DNA of 34,355 nucleotides, taken from Deltaproteobacteria bacterium (GTDB taxonomy: Bacteria > Myxococcota_A > Polyangia > Polyangiales > JADJMO01). This document shows, in pieces, positions 1 through 10,210 of the stretch. The notes beneath the pieces are model-generated. The model worked only from the letters and a program-made list of their open reading frames with translations, was not told the origin of the DNA and ran no database searches. The stretch lies in assembly GCA_016182965.1 (NCBI GenBank), contig JACPFM010000199.1, forward strand, positions 1 to 34,355, read 5' to 3'. Each line of letters starts with the position of its first letter. Within the stretch, counting starts at the first letter, position 1. Both the position numbers and the translations under genes were made by a program.

Positions 1-102
1 GACCACCATTACCTCCTCCGCAAGCTGCGATTCGCTGTCGCCAATCCACTCCGGTCGCGCGGCGGCCGCGCGGCGTTCATGCAGCTCGGTCAGGCGGCGT
101 GA
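1..102 (+). CDS. C-terminal fragment of an unidentified protein
   Basis: Frame 1 is open from the first base to a TGA at 100-102 and gives 33 residues ending in FMQLGQAA. Codon use and residue mix (Leu, Arg, Phe and Ala spread evenly) look like a real C-terminus. The stop lies 3 bases from the stop of the convergent lipoprotein gene on the other strand, a normal tail-to-tail arrangement. No start is visible because the gene begins outside the window. The fragment is too short to assign to a family. Confidence 0.35.
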   Translation, partial: DHHYLLRKLRFAVANPLRSRGGRAAFMQLGQAA

Positions 103-105
103 GAG

Positions 106-708
106 TCATGCCGCGCCAGCCCGAGAACCGGCGAAGAGCCGAAATTCGACGACTGCGCCATGCCACGTCGGCGTCGGCTTCGCCGCGCTTGCATATGCGA
201 GAAACAGCTTCGCGTCATCGACGAAGGGGAGAAGGAATGCTGATCCCCGCGCACCCAAGGAACACGCAGGATCGGCCTCGGTGGCGACGCGCACCGACCC
301 GTCATCCACGCGGATCAACTCCACGGCGATTCGTCCGGGGCGACCGCTCTCCAACCTCAAATACACGCGATCCTCGTTTACGCCGCCGACCGCTGATCCT
401 GCCTGAACTCCCATGTAGCCGGCGCGCGCGGCGACCATCTCGGCGCAGCCCGTTCCGCAGGAAGTCCAGGTGCGAGGCATCTCGCTCGCAACCGACAGCA
501 CGGCGAACGCACAACGAGAGAACGGAACGTTCGCGTCGATGACGACGGTCTCCGAGGGTTCGGTGTCGAATGCGGCAGAGTCGACGGCCTCCGACGTCTC
601 GGGAAGGGTGGCGCTGTCAGCTGCTTGATTGTTCGTAGGCGTCGAACCCGCGCACGTCGTAGTTGCGCATCCGGTCAGCGCGACGACCGCGCCTAGAACC
701 CAACGCAC
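106..708 (-). CDS. small lipoprotein of unknown function
   Basis: A 200-residue protein from a GTG start at 708. The N-terminus (VRWVLGAVVALTGC) is a short lipoprotein signal with lipobox LTGC, so the mature protein is probably lipidated and held in the envelope. A Thr/Ser/Glu-rich linker follows, then a compact domain with several Cys (CAF, TWTSCGTGC, DPACS) that may form disulfides in the periplasm. I chose the GTG because in-frame sequence further upstream overlaps the preceding gene and is not signal-like. The start overlaps the 3' end of the broken protease gene by 16 bases, suggesting translational coupling and a shared transcript. No family recognised. Confidence 0.6.
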   Translation of the reverse strand: MRWVLGAVVALTGCATTTCAGSTPTNNQAADSATLPETSEAVDSAAFDTEPSETVVIDANVPFSRCAFAVLSVASEMPRTWTSCGTGCAEMVAARAGYMGVQAGSAVGGVNEDRVYLRLESGRPGRIAVELIRVDDGSVRVATEADPACSLGARGSAFLLPFVDDAKLFLAYASAAKPTPTWHGAVVEFRLFAGSRAGAA

Positions 709-3700
709 GGGCCGCCACCGGTGAAGTCTGCGGGCGTAAGCGTTACCGCCTGCGGCAGTCCCGCAAGTCGCAGAGGCACCACCACGTGATCGGCGACACG
801 GAATGGGTTCTCCATGATTTCGCCGGTTCCGCGAGCCCAGCCTCGCCAATCCACGATGCCGAGGAACGGCAATGCGAAGCGAACCCCGTCCCATGCGTTT
901 CCCGGACGCTGCCCGAACATCACGAACGTGCCGTCCGGCATGACGGTCAGCGCGATCCTGCTGTACGCTCCGGTCACCGGCGCGGCGAAGGCGATGCGCT
1001 GGAACCGGCGATCGACATCGACCTCAATGAAGCGACGGTGCGTCTTCTTGCCAATCGTTACCTCATCAGCAACGATAATCCGGCGTGTGGCCACGTCGTA
1101 GGTCGCGGCGAGAATGGTACCGAGCGGCTGCTCGTCGACGCTCCAGGTGTTCGTCAGGCCTGGTGGTAGTGGCGGCGGAGGCGTGATGATCCGCTGCCAC
1201 TCACCCGTCATTAGATCGTACCGCGACACATCTCCGATCGAAGAGCCAAAGGCCTTGCCCCCGATGACGAAGACAGCTTGCTCGGTCATCGAGTAGAGGA
1301 ACGGCGGAGCGCTTCGAGGTCGCGGTCGATTCGCGGAGGAACGAATGGAACGCGGCGGCATCTTCAGCGCGCCGACCGCGACGAGTGCGTCGGTTTCACG
1401 TTCGGGAGCAGCGGTCTGATCACGCAGATTGCCGAGGCGCAGAACCCCGTCGACCATCGTTGCGGGCACGATTCCGGCCTGGGGATCCCAGTCCACTGGA
1501 ACGGCGACCAGAGGCGCGCCCGATAGCGGAAGGCTCGTCTCGACTGGTGTGATCCAGTTGGCAACGCCCGCGGCGAGGACCTGCCGAATGCGCGGATCGA
1601 TGGCGGAAGTGACATCGAGGTCACCGCCATCGAGGCGCTGTGCGACGACAACTCCGCCGGGTCGCGCAACAAGACGCGAGATCGAGGTAACGTAACCCGG
1701 CGGCGTCGGGTCGGGACCATCCGGCGGGGGCGCCCAGATCGGGTCGCGAAGGATGCCGCGGAGGTCGGCTCGGAAGATGGGCCCACAGAAACTGCAGTCC
1801 TTGCCCGCGTCCGGAAGCCTGCCGACGATCTCATCGAGCCGCGACTTCGCAGGCGTGACGACGTACTCGTAGTGCTGCCGAAGGTCGCCTGCCGCATCAG
1901 CATCTCGATTCGGTAGAAGCGACACTGCCGGATCAACGCGACTCCAGAAGACACCGACGGTCCGCAGCTTCCCGCCCTTGTCAGCTTGAAGCCCAATCGC
2001 TCCGCGTCGACCGAGTGGTACCAAGCGACCGTTTCAAGCCTCCCGACGCGGAAATCGTCTCCCCCAAACTCTGCGAAATGATCTGGGTGCAGTCCTACGA
2101 ACTTGCTCTCTGCGTACCTGAAGAGGCGCGCGGGGAGTTCGGTGCCATGAGCTGTCATGGGCGGCAGAGTGGCCAAATCAACGGTCGCGAGCTTGTACCC
2201 GACAGTAACGTCCTTCCAGATCCTCTGGGGAAGGTAATCGCTCGGCCTCACGGCGCACTTCGTGATGCGCAGACACTTCTCCTTTGAGAGTTCAATGCCG
2301 GTCAGTGCATCGGTGCAGCTGCAGTAGCGAAAGCCCACACCGGCGGAGGCCACGCGGCCAGTGCCATCGTCACCGAGCGTCTTCGACGCGACCATCATCG
2401 TCGCGGTGTCGGCATCGTATTTGACACCGCCCGCCCCGCTCATCACGACCTTCGAGACGTATTGAGGGACAGCCTCGCAGCCATCGCCCATCGGGACGAC
2501 GCCAAGGCTGTCCTCGGCGTGGTGATTGGAGTTAGCCTCCAGTGCCGAGAATGGGCAGCTATCGCAAACACTGCCCAACCGGTCACCGTCGGGATCGTCG
2601 AGTTGCACCGAGCAGCGACCCGGCCGCATATTGGCGCTGGCTGCGCGGGCGCAGCGGGCACTCACCGAACCGGCGCAGTTCGCATCCGTCAAGCACACGC
2701 TCGCGGGCGCGCCTCCGGTGTCAGCGCAGGTTCCGTAACCACCGACGCGAGGGCCTGCGGCTCCACCGAACCCCCAGCCAATACACTTACCGAGCGACTT
2801 CTTGGTGCCGTCTTTCAGCGTGACGAAGCAGACGTCGTCGGAGAAGCAGGGCTTGTAGCCGTTCTTCGTCATTGGGCAGTTGTCGCACTTGTCGCCGATG
2901 CCGTCCCCATCAGTATCGGTGTTATCCGTCCAGAATGCACAGGGATCGCAGACGTCGCCGAGGCCGTCTTTGTCACTGTCGGTCTGATCCTGATTGGGTA
3001 TTTCAGCGCAGTTGTCGCATGCGTCGGGGATCCCGTCTTTATCGCGATCCGGGCCATTTGCGACGCCATCGCACTCGCCCATGAAGTTGCCGTTGTTGTC
3101 CTTGATATTCTCCTCGATCCACGCTGCGTTGTGCGCGGAGTCGAGCGCCGGCCACATGGCCCCGACGCTCCAGGGCACATCCCAAGTGATGAAGCTCAGG
3201 ACCCCGCACAACTGGCCGCCGGGACGCGAGACAAGCGGGCCTCCCAAGTCTCCCTCGACCGGTCCCGGATACTTCAGGTAGCTCCAGCTCTGGTAGAAGA
3301 GGTTCTCTTCGTCGCGGATAGCGCACGCAGGATCGAAAGCGAGACCCAGAATGCCCGGCGTCGCGCACGCCCGAGCGACTCCGTCAGTGCTGTTGAAGTT
3401 GCGGAAGTCGCCTGGGTCCTTGCAGGCGTAGCCCGGGAGGTGCGTGCGGCTGTAGCCGATGATCGTCGCGTCAAACGAATCGCTGCACGACGGCGTTCCG
3501 AGGACGCGAGGCGGGTGCTTCGGGACTAGGCTGTATAGGGCTGGGATCTCCGTCACTCGCTGATCAAGCCGTACCAGTGCGATATCGGCCGCGACGTAGG
3601 CACGAGACTTCTCTTCCGGTCCCGGTATGCGCAAGCGAACGGGATTCGGAGCCAGCCCGGGCAGCTTCGCGTCGTACGTATGCCAAACCCGCGGTCCTTC

Positions 3701-4002
3701 GCTCGGGTCGCTGTTGAAAACGAGCTTCATGTCCTTTTCGACCACGCGCTGTGCGGGATCAGCGTCGGTCACGCAATGATTTGCGGTGAGCGCCAGACCG
3801 GCGTTACCAGCACTGCTGTGCATACTCCTTTCGGAGTCACCAAGTACGGCGCGAAATCGAGGGCGTTGGACGTGTCCGGAGCGCCGCCGCAGTTCATCGC
3901 CTGGCTCTGGGTGCCGAGGTCGCCCTCGCGGCTGTCAGCGTGCCCGACCGTGCAACCGACGCTGATCAAGAACAGGCCGCCGACGATGCTGACTCTGCGC
4001 AT
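693..4002 (-). pseudogene. trypsin-like serine protease / TSP3-repeat / kelch-like lipoprotein, disrupted by two frameshifts
   Basis: One gene of about 1,100 codons read across three frames. It starts at ATG 4002 behind an AAGGGAG ribosome site, with signal peptide and lipobox (LISVGC). The S1 trypsin fold follows: CTAVL, then catalytic His in LTANHC and Asp in ADIALVRLD. The serine motif reads GDLGGP instead of GDSGGP, so the nucleophile is missing; TTG for TCG is a one-base change. Next come Asp/Cys-rich thrombospondin type 3 calcium-binding repeats (DKDGIPDACDNC, DTDGDGIGDKCDNC), then a C-terminal kelch-like part (VFVIGGKAFGSS, YDLMTGEW). One base appears missing near 3801-3810 and another near 1976-1985; in each case adding one base rejoins sensible protein. 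It could be a decaying pseudogene or a low-quality assembly stretch. GC is lower than in the rest of the window. The stop (TAG, 693-695) overlaps the next gene. Confidence 0.75.
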
Positions 4003-4080
4003 GGCACGCTCCCTTGCGCGAAATTCGTACCAGCGCTGCGGACCGCGAATCAACAGCGGCTGTGCCGTACGCGACGAAGG

Positions 4081-4815
4081 TCAGGAACGTATCCGTCCTG
4101 GCCATCCACCGACCGTATGTGACGCGTGCTCACGAGGGCGCCCAGGCGGCATCGTTGGCGTTCGCGAACGGCGACCGGTGACGTGGCTGTCGGGCGCGAT
4201 GCGATCGGCGCCGTCGTCGCGCCACACCGGACGGAACATGATGGCGACCCGCGCGTCGGCCCGGGCCACCTTCGGGATGGCGTGCTGGAAGGTGCGCTGG
4301 CAGGTGCCGCCCATCACGCAGAGATCTCCCCACCCGAGCGCGAGCCCGATCGACGCGCCACCGCCGGTGGGACGCAGCAGGAACTTCCGCGGCGCCCCGA
4401 CCGAGACCGTCGCGACCAGCGCCTCCCGCATCCGGCGCGCGACGTAGTCGCCGTGCCACGCCACGCTGTCGCGCCCGTCGCGGTAGAGGGCGAGGCTGAT
4501 GCGCTCGAACGCCGTCCCGTACTGCGCGTCGAGCGCGCGTCGCATCGCGGCGATCGGCGCGGTCGAGGCGCCGCGCGCGGGCGGCGATCCGAAGAGCCGC
4601 GGGACGTCGACCACGCGGTCGTACATCTGCCGCTCATCGGCGCGCCACTGCGTCTCGCGCAGCAGCAGGTCGAGCATCCTCTCGTGTCCGCGCAGCCAGC
4701 CGCGCGCGACGTCGAGCCACGCGCCTGCTCCGAGCTCGATGCGCTCGAGCGCGCCGAACGACGCGTCGACGGCCGGCTCCTCGCGGCCGAACAGCGACAG
4801 TTGAGCCGACCCCAT
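4081..4815 (-). CDS. AlkB-like 2-oxoglutarate/Fe(II) dioxygenase
   Basis: A 244-residue AlkB-family protein. The family removes alkyl groups from nucleic-acid bases by iron- and 2-oxoglutarate-dependent hydroxylation. The iron ligands are visible: His121 and Asp123 in AWHGD, and His178 in FQHAIPK. Arg189 and Arg195 in RVAIMFRP supply the 2-oxoglutarate contact. YRDGRDSVAWHGD matches the family's YxxGxDxxxxHxD, although the usual preceding Asn is Ala. The ATG at 4815 (MGSAQLSLFG) begins a typical AlkB N-terminus; a GTG two codons upstream is an alternative. The last ~45 residues are polar and unlike the family, possibly because the composition changes just beyond this gene. It is divergent from the nuclease-helicase operon with 76 bases between starts, so a shared control region and a common role in DNA damage or foreign DNA are possible. 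Confidence 0.85.
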   Translation of the reverse strand: MGSAQLSLFGREEPAVDASFGALERIELGAGAWLDVARGWLRGHERMLDLLLRETQWRADERQMYDRVVDVPRLFGSPPARGASTAPIAAMRRALDAQYGTAFERISLALYRDGRDSVAWHGDYVARRMREALVATVSVGAPRKFLLRPTGGGASIGLALGWGDLCVMGGTCQRTFQHAIPKVARADARVAIMFRPVWRDDGADRIAPDSHVTGRRSRTPTMPPGRPREHASHTVGGWPGRIRS

Positions 4816-4877
4816 CTGCACCGCGGGATCGTAGCGGCGCCCTGCAGCATCGCGAGCGCGGGCGCGCTCGCCTCTGC

Positions 4878-4891
4878 TATAGGGTGGATCC
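4878..4891 (+). promoter_or_regulatory. candidate -10 element and SD-like stretch before the nuclease gene
   Basis: TATAGG at 4878-4883 follows TGC, resembling an extended -10 element. It ends 8 bases before the GTG start, so a promoter here would give a nearly leaderless transcript. The overlapping AGGGTGG could instead act as a ribosome binding site. The sequence cannot decide between these. Confidence 0.3.
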
Positions 4892-5275
4892 GTGGACTCG
4901 CTGGTGGCCGCGGTCGATCGCGCGCTGGTCGCGCATCGCTTCCGCTTCGCGGACGAGCGAGAGCTGCAGGCGGGCATCGATCAGGTGCTGCGCGCGGCCG
5001 GGCTGTCGGTGGCGCGCGAGGCGTCGCTCGGCGACGCCGGCACGATCGATTTCCTCGTGTCTCCAGGCCCGTCCGGCGAGGCCGGCGGGCTCGGCGTCGA
5101 GGTGAAGACGCGCGGGTCGCGCGCCGATCTCGTCCGGCAGCTGCACCGGTACCTCCAGCATCCTTCGCTGTCGGCCGTCCTCGTGGTCACGACCCGCGCG
5201 GCGCTCGGGCGGATCCCGCCGTCGATGTGCGAAAAGCCCGTCTTCGTGCACCACCTCGTGTCGGGGGCGTTCTGA
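4892..5275 (+). CDS. PD-(D/E)XK nuclease with RecB-type QxxxY motif
   Basis: A 127-residue single-domain nuclease. The core reads TIDFLV (Asp53), then GVEVKT (Glu70-x-Lys72), the D...ExK triad that binds metal and cuts DNA in this superfamily. RQLHRY supplies Gln83 and Tyr87 as QxxxY, a feature of the RecB/AddB/Cas4 branch. Glu24 in DERELQ could be the extra helix-1 acid of the fold. The VLVVTTR strand after the motif fits the conserved core. GTG 4892 is chosen because it gives a natural N-terminus (MDSLVAAVDRAL) behind AGGGTGG. The protein has no DNA-recognition or helicase domain, but the next gene, a SNF2 ATPase, begins one base after its stop, so the two probably work as one complex. Confidence 0.8.
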   Translation: MDSLVAAVDRALVAHRFRFADERELQAGIDQVLRAAGLSVAREASLGDAGTIDFLVSPGPSGEAGGLGVEVKTRGSRADLVRQLHRYLQHPSLSAVLVVTTRAALGRIPPSMCEKPVFVHHLVSGAF

Positions 5276-5276
5276 C

Positions 5277-7007
5277 GTGTCGCGCACCTTCGGCACCGTC
5301 CGCCTGACGCGCGGAACCTGGGAGGTCGAGGCCGAGCCGCACGTGGCCGTCCGCTTCAAGCGCGTGTTCGGCAAGGTGGCCATCGGCGCGCGCGGCGCGA
5401 TGCGCATCGGTGACACCGAGGAGAACGCGCGCGACCTCGCGTGGTTCCTCGATCGCTACCCGATGGACGTGCCCGATCGCAAGCACCTCGAGCGGCGCGC
5501 GATGCAGCACCGCGCGCGGATCGAGGCGATCGAGGGGCTGGTCAGCGGCCGCTACGATCCGCCGGAGTTCGCGCTGTCACGGGCGCCGCGGCGCTACCAG
5601 CGCATCGCCGCCGAGGTGATCCTCCGCGGCGGCAGCCTCCTCGTCGCCGACGACGTCGGGCTCGGGAAGACCGCCACGGCGATCTGCACCTTCACCGACG
5701 GCCGCACGTTGCCCGCGCTCGTCGTCACGCTGGCGCACCTGCCGCGCCAGTGGGAGCAGGAGATCCAGACCTTCGCCCCGGCGCTCCGCACCCACGTCGT
5801 CAAGCGCGCGCAGCCCTACGAGCTGCGCGGCAAGGACGGCCGCCTGCCGGACGTGATCATCACGAACTACCACAAGCTGCACGGCTGGCAGGACGTGCTC
5901 TCGTCGATCGTGCGCAGCGTCGTGTTCGACGAGGCGCAGGAGCTCCGCCACCGCGGCAGCGCGAAGTACCAGGCCGCGTCGCGCGTCGCCCGCGCGGCGA
6001 ATTTCCGGAGCGGCCTCAGCGCGACGCCGATCTACAACTTCGGCGGCGAGATCTACAACGTGCTCGACGCGCTGCGCCCCGGGTGCCTCGGCAACCACGA
6101 GGAGTTCCTGCGCGAGTGGTGCGACGAGGACGCCGGCTCCGGCTCGCCGCGCATCGCCGATCCACGCGCGTTCGGCACGTGGGCGCGCGAGCAGGGGCTG
6201 ATCCTGCGGCGCACGCGCAGCGAGGTCGGCCGCGAGCTGCCGCAGCTGATCAAGATCCCCCACCACGTCGACGCCGATCCGCACGTGCTCGATCGCATCG
6301 GCTCGTCGGCGGCGGAGCTTTCGAAGATGATCCTCGGCTTCTCCGGGATCACCACGCTCGCGGAGGCCGACCGCCGCGCGAAGTTCGAGGCGAGCGAGCG
6401 GCTCGACGCGATGCTTCGGCAGGCCACCGGCATCGCCAAGGCGGCGTTCGTCGCCGATTTCGTACGGCTGCTCGTCGAGTCGGGCGAGAAGGTCGTGCTC
6501 TTCGGGTGGCACCGCGAGGTCTACGCGCTGTGGCTCGATCGGCTCGCCGATCTGAGACCGGCGCTCTACTCGGGCAGCGAGTCTCCGACGCAAAAGGAGG
6601 AGTCGCGTCGGCGCTTCGTCGAGGGCGAGACGCCCATCCTCATCATGTCGCTGCGCGCGGGCGCCGGGCTCGACGGGCTGCAGGGCATCTGCCGCACGGT
6701 CGTGTTCGGCGAGCTCGACTGGTCGCCCGGCGTGCACGAGCAGTGCGTCGGCCGCGTGCACCGCGACGGCCAACGCGAGCCGGTCGCCGCGTACTTCCTC
6801 GTCGCCGAGCACGGATCCGATCCGGTGATCGCCGACGTGCTGCAGCTCAAGCGTCAGCAGGTCGACGGCGTGCGCGATCCGCTCGGCGCCATCGTCGAAG
6901 CGATCGAGCCGGCCGGCGATCGCGTGAAGAAGCTCGCCGAGAACTACCTGCGGCAGCGCGGCGCATCTGCCGCGCACGTCGGGCATCCCACGCAAGGAGC
7001 ACCATGA
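5277..7007 (+). CDS. SNF2-family DNA helicase/translocase
   Basis: A 576-residue SWI2/SNF2 ATPase, which in general translocates on double-stranded DNA and remodels bound proteins. Walker A is DDVGLGKT (Lys131), Walker B DEAQ (218-221), motif III GLSATP (247-251). In the C-terminal RecA-like lobe VVLFGWHREVY and SLRAGAGLDGL precede motif VI (GRVHRDGQ). About 100 N-terminal residues before the ATPase core match nothing I recognise and may bind the nuclease or DNA. The GTG start lies one base after the nuclease stop. The stop overlaps the next gene's ATG (ATGA), so the three genes are translationally coupled. Known defence systems such as DISARM and Zorya include SNF2-type ATPases, but no methylase, phospholipase D or Zorya partner is present here. 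Confidence 0.9.
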   Translation: MSRTFGTVRLTRGTWEVEAEPHVAVRFKRVFGKVAIGARGAMRIGDTEENARDLAWFLDRYPMDVPDRKHLERRAMQHRARIEAIEGLVSGRYDPPEFALSRAPRRYQRIAAEVILRGGSLLVADDVGLGKTATAICTFTDGRTLPALVVTLAHLPRQWEQEIQTFAPALRTHVVKRAQPYELRGKDGRLPDVIITNYHKLHGWQDVLSSIVRSVVFDEAQELRHRGSAKYQAASRVARAANFRSGLSATPIYNFGGEIYNVLDALRPGCLGNHEEFLREWCDEDAGSGSPRIADPRAFGTWAREQGLILRRTRSEVGRELPQLIKIPHHVDADPHVLDRIGSSAAELSKMILGFSGITTLAEADRRAKFEASERLDAMLRQATGIAKAAFVADFVRLLVESGEKVVLFGWHREVYALWLDRLADLRPALYSGSESPTQKEESRRRFVEGETPILIMSLRAGAGLDGLQGICRTVVFGELDWSPGVHEQCVGRVHRDGQREPVAAYFLVAEHGSDPVIADVLQLKRQQVDGVRDPLGAIVEAIEPAGDRVKKLAENYLRQRGASAAHVGHPTQGAP

Positions 7008-7567
7008 GCTCTCAGAATTCGCGTAGCTCGAGCTCTCAGAATTCGCGTAGCTCGCGCTACGACGCCGTCGCCCTGTTGCGCATCCCCGAATGGGAGCCGC
7101 CCGAGGAGCTCGACATCCGCGAGCTCGACGACGGCGTGCTGCTGTTCCTCGACGTGCCGTTCGACTCCGACCAGGACGAGCTGCTCGACGCCGTCGAGGC
7201 GGCGATCGGCGACTTCTTGTACGAGCAGGACGACGACCGCGGCGTGTTCTTCTTCCCGGACGCGACCGAGCCCGAGGGGGTCGAGACCTACGACGGCGTG
7301 ATCGCCGCGGTCGCCGAGGCAGGGAAGTGGGCGTCGCTCGACGCGCCGGCGGGCGTCACGCCGGAGGCGCTCCTCGGCAACGCCGACGCCCTCATGGGGC
7401 AGCTCTTCGAGGCGATGGGCGCCGGCAGCGCCGACGACATCGTCCGCGCGATGCGCGACGGCGATCAGGACGCGCTCAAGCTCGCGCAGATCCGCATGGC
7501 CGGCGCGCTGGAGCGCGCGGTGCAGGCGCCGGCGGAGGACGAGGAGCCGGAGAAGCCGAAGAAGTAG
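7004..7567 (+). CDS. acidic protein of unknown function, third gene of the nuclease-helicase operon
   Basis: A 187-residue protein starting at the ATG that overlaps the helicase stop, with a clear AAGGAG ribosome site at 6993-6998. Residues 2-17 are two exact copies of SSQNSRSS. A strongly acidic alpha/beta domain follows (ELDIRELDDGVLLFLDVPFD, EQDDDRGVFFFPD), then an Ala-rich helical region and a Glu/Pro/Lys tail. There is no membrane segment or catalytic motif that I can see. High acidity in a protein coupled to DNA enzymes could mean a DNA-mimic regulator, inhibitor or immunity-like subunit; this is speculation. The operon ends in a strong hairpin just after this gene. Confidence 0.75.
   Translation: MSSQNSRSSSSQNSRSSRYDAVALLRIPEWEPPEELDIRELDDGVLLFLDVPFDSDQDELLDAVEAAIGDFLYEQDDDRGVFFFPDATEPEGVETYDGVIAAVAEAGKWASLDAPAGVTPEALLGNADALMGQLFEAMGAGSADDIVRAMRDGDQDALKLAQIRMAGALERAVQAPAEDEEPEKPKK
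7007..7054 (+). repeat. perfect 24-bp tandem duplication at the start of the acidic-protein gene
   Basis: Two identical adjacent 24-base units (7007-7030, 7031-7054), each coding eight residues (SSQNSRSS). The unit is near 50% GC inside a ~70% GC gene. The junction creates the palindrome AGCTCGAGCT. Because 24 is a multiple of 3, copy-number change keeps the frame. Confidence 0.95.
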
Positions 7568-7574
7568 GAGACTT

Positions 7575-7606
7575 CCCCCGGCCTGAAGGCGCCTGAAGGC
7601 CGGGGG
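7575..7606. terminator. bidirectional hairpin terminator between convergent genes
   Basis: The arms CCCCCGGCCT (7575-7584) and AGGCCGGGGG (7597-7606) are perfectly complementary with a 12-base loop. The hairpin sits 8 bases after the operon's last stop and 18 bases before the convergent ettA stop. There is no strong U-tract on either side, so it may need Rho or act mainly as a stability element. Confidence 0.65.
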
Positions 7607-7624
7607 CAAAATCACAGAAGATCC

Positions 7625-9298
<1,674 letters not shown>

Positions 9299-9573
9299 TC
9301 GCGCCTCATAGTCGCGATCACGCGCCGCTGCACCGGGGGGACCGAGGGCGGCCGTCGCCGGGTGGGCGACCGCGACGATGACTGGTGGCGCCGCGCATCG
9401 CGAGTCGGCACGAGCGCTCTGTGCATCCCGGACGCACTCGACACGACCGAGTGCGAGCTCTGCGGAGCTGCAAAAAAAGTGAGTTTGATGTCGACCCGGG
9501 CTGATGATCGCGCGAAGGTTGGACGTAGATCCTGGGGCGCGGTGGGGAGCTCGCGGAAGGGACGGAGTGCACG
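9299..9573. other. intergenic leader region with two adjacent hairpins and a poly-A/T run
   Basis: There is no convincing gene in this divergent interval. A perfect inverted repeat, CGCACTCG (9433-9440) and CGAGTGCG (9448-9455), is followed at once by AGCTC/GAGCT arms (9456-9468) and then seven A at 9472-9478. On the ettA strand the T-run precedes the hairpins, so this is not an ettA-direction terminator. It may be part of the ettA 5' leader or promoter. Confidence 0.3.
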
Positions 9574-9924
9574 ATGTCGCATGCGCGGTTCGTTCGAGGC
9601 TCGCAGCCCACGGTGGCGACCAACCCTCACTCGGTCGACGGTCGTGATCTCCACGAACGCCGACGTCGCGGCGCGCACCCTCGCACGCTGATCGCGCGCG
9701 GGCGCCCGGCGGCCCTGCGCAGCAAGAAGACCTTCACGCCGAAGCCGCTCCCGTACTCGCCGCGCCTCGCGTCGATGCACGACTTCGGCGACGGCCGCGT
9801 CGCGCTCGAGTTCGAAGGGCCGTCGCTCGACCTGATGCTCTACCACGATGGCGGCGTCACCATCGCGGAGTGGGTCACCATCGACGGCGAGCTGATCGGA
9901 CTGATCCCCGTCGGCGAGTGCTGA
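9574..9924 (+). CDS. hypothetical protein
   Basis: A 116-residue protein from ATG 9574, with GGAG about 7 bases upstream. The first ~50 residues are Arg/His-rich and look disordered. The remainder (from SKKTFTPKPLPYSPR) is a small beta-rich domain with alternating hydrophobics (RVALEFEGPSLDLMLYHDGG, IAEWVTIDGELIGLIPVGEC). The start could be later, because only the C-terminal half looks structured. The next gene begins 4 bases after the stop, so they form a probable two-gene operon. No family recognised. Confidence 0.5.
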   Translation: MSHARFVRGSQPTVATNPHSVDGRDLHERRRRGAHPRTLIARGRPAALRSKKTFTPKPLPYSPRLASMHDFGDGRVALEFEGPSLDLMLYHDGGVTIAEWVTIDGELIGLIPVGEC

Positions 9925-9928
9925 TCGC

Positions 9929-10210
9929 GTGACGGAGCTTCGTCACGTCGGCGACGACGGCGACGAGCCCCGCTGCGCGGTGTGCGGCGGGCCGGCCGCG
10001 GGACCGTGCGCCTCCTGTCGTCGCTTCGTGTGCGGCGACTGCAGCGTGCTCACGGAAGGCGGCGTGGAGCTGTGGGCTATCTGCGTCCGCTGCGATCGGC
10101 GCAAGGGCCGCTCGCTACGCGGGGGCTGGGGCCTCGTAGCGCTGTGGTTGGTCGGGTTACTGGTCGCGCTCGCCCTGTTCGCCGGCGCCAGTCTCTGGCT
10201 GCTCGGCTGA
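9929..10210 (+). CDS. zinc-ribbon/B-box-like membrane-anchored small protein
   Basis: A 93-residue protein from GTG 9929. Four CxxC pairs (CAVC, CASC, CGDC, CVRC) in the first ~56 residues can hold two zinc ions in a treble-clef or B-box-like fold. A basic stretch (DRRKGRSLRGG) then leads into one hydrophobic helix (about residues 68-92) that ends the protein. This is a tail-anchored layout with the zinc domain in the cytoplasm. It starts 4 bases after the preceding stop. The partner and function are unknown. Confidence 0.7.
   Translation: MTELRHVGDDGDEPRCAVCGGPAAGPCASCRRFVCGDCSVLTEGGVELWAICVRCDRRKGRSLRGGWGLVALWLVGLLVALALFAGASLWLLG

Noticed and set aside
5277..7007. Type DISARM or Zorya defence system based on the SNF2 helicase
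   Set aside because: No methylase, DUF1998, phospholipase D or ZorA/B-like genes accompany it.
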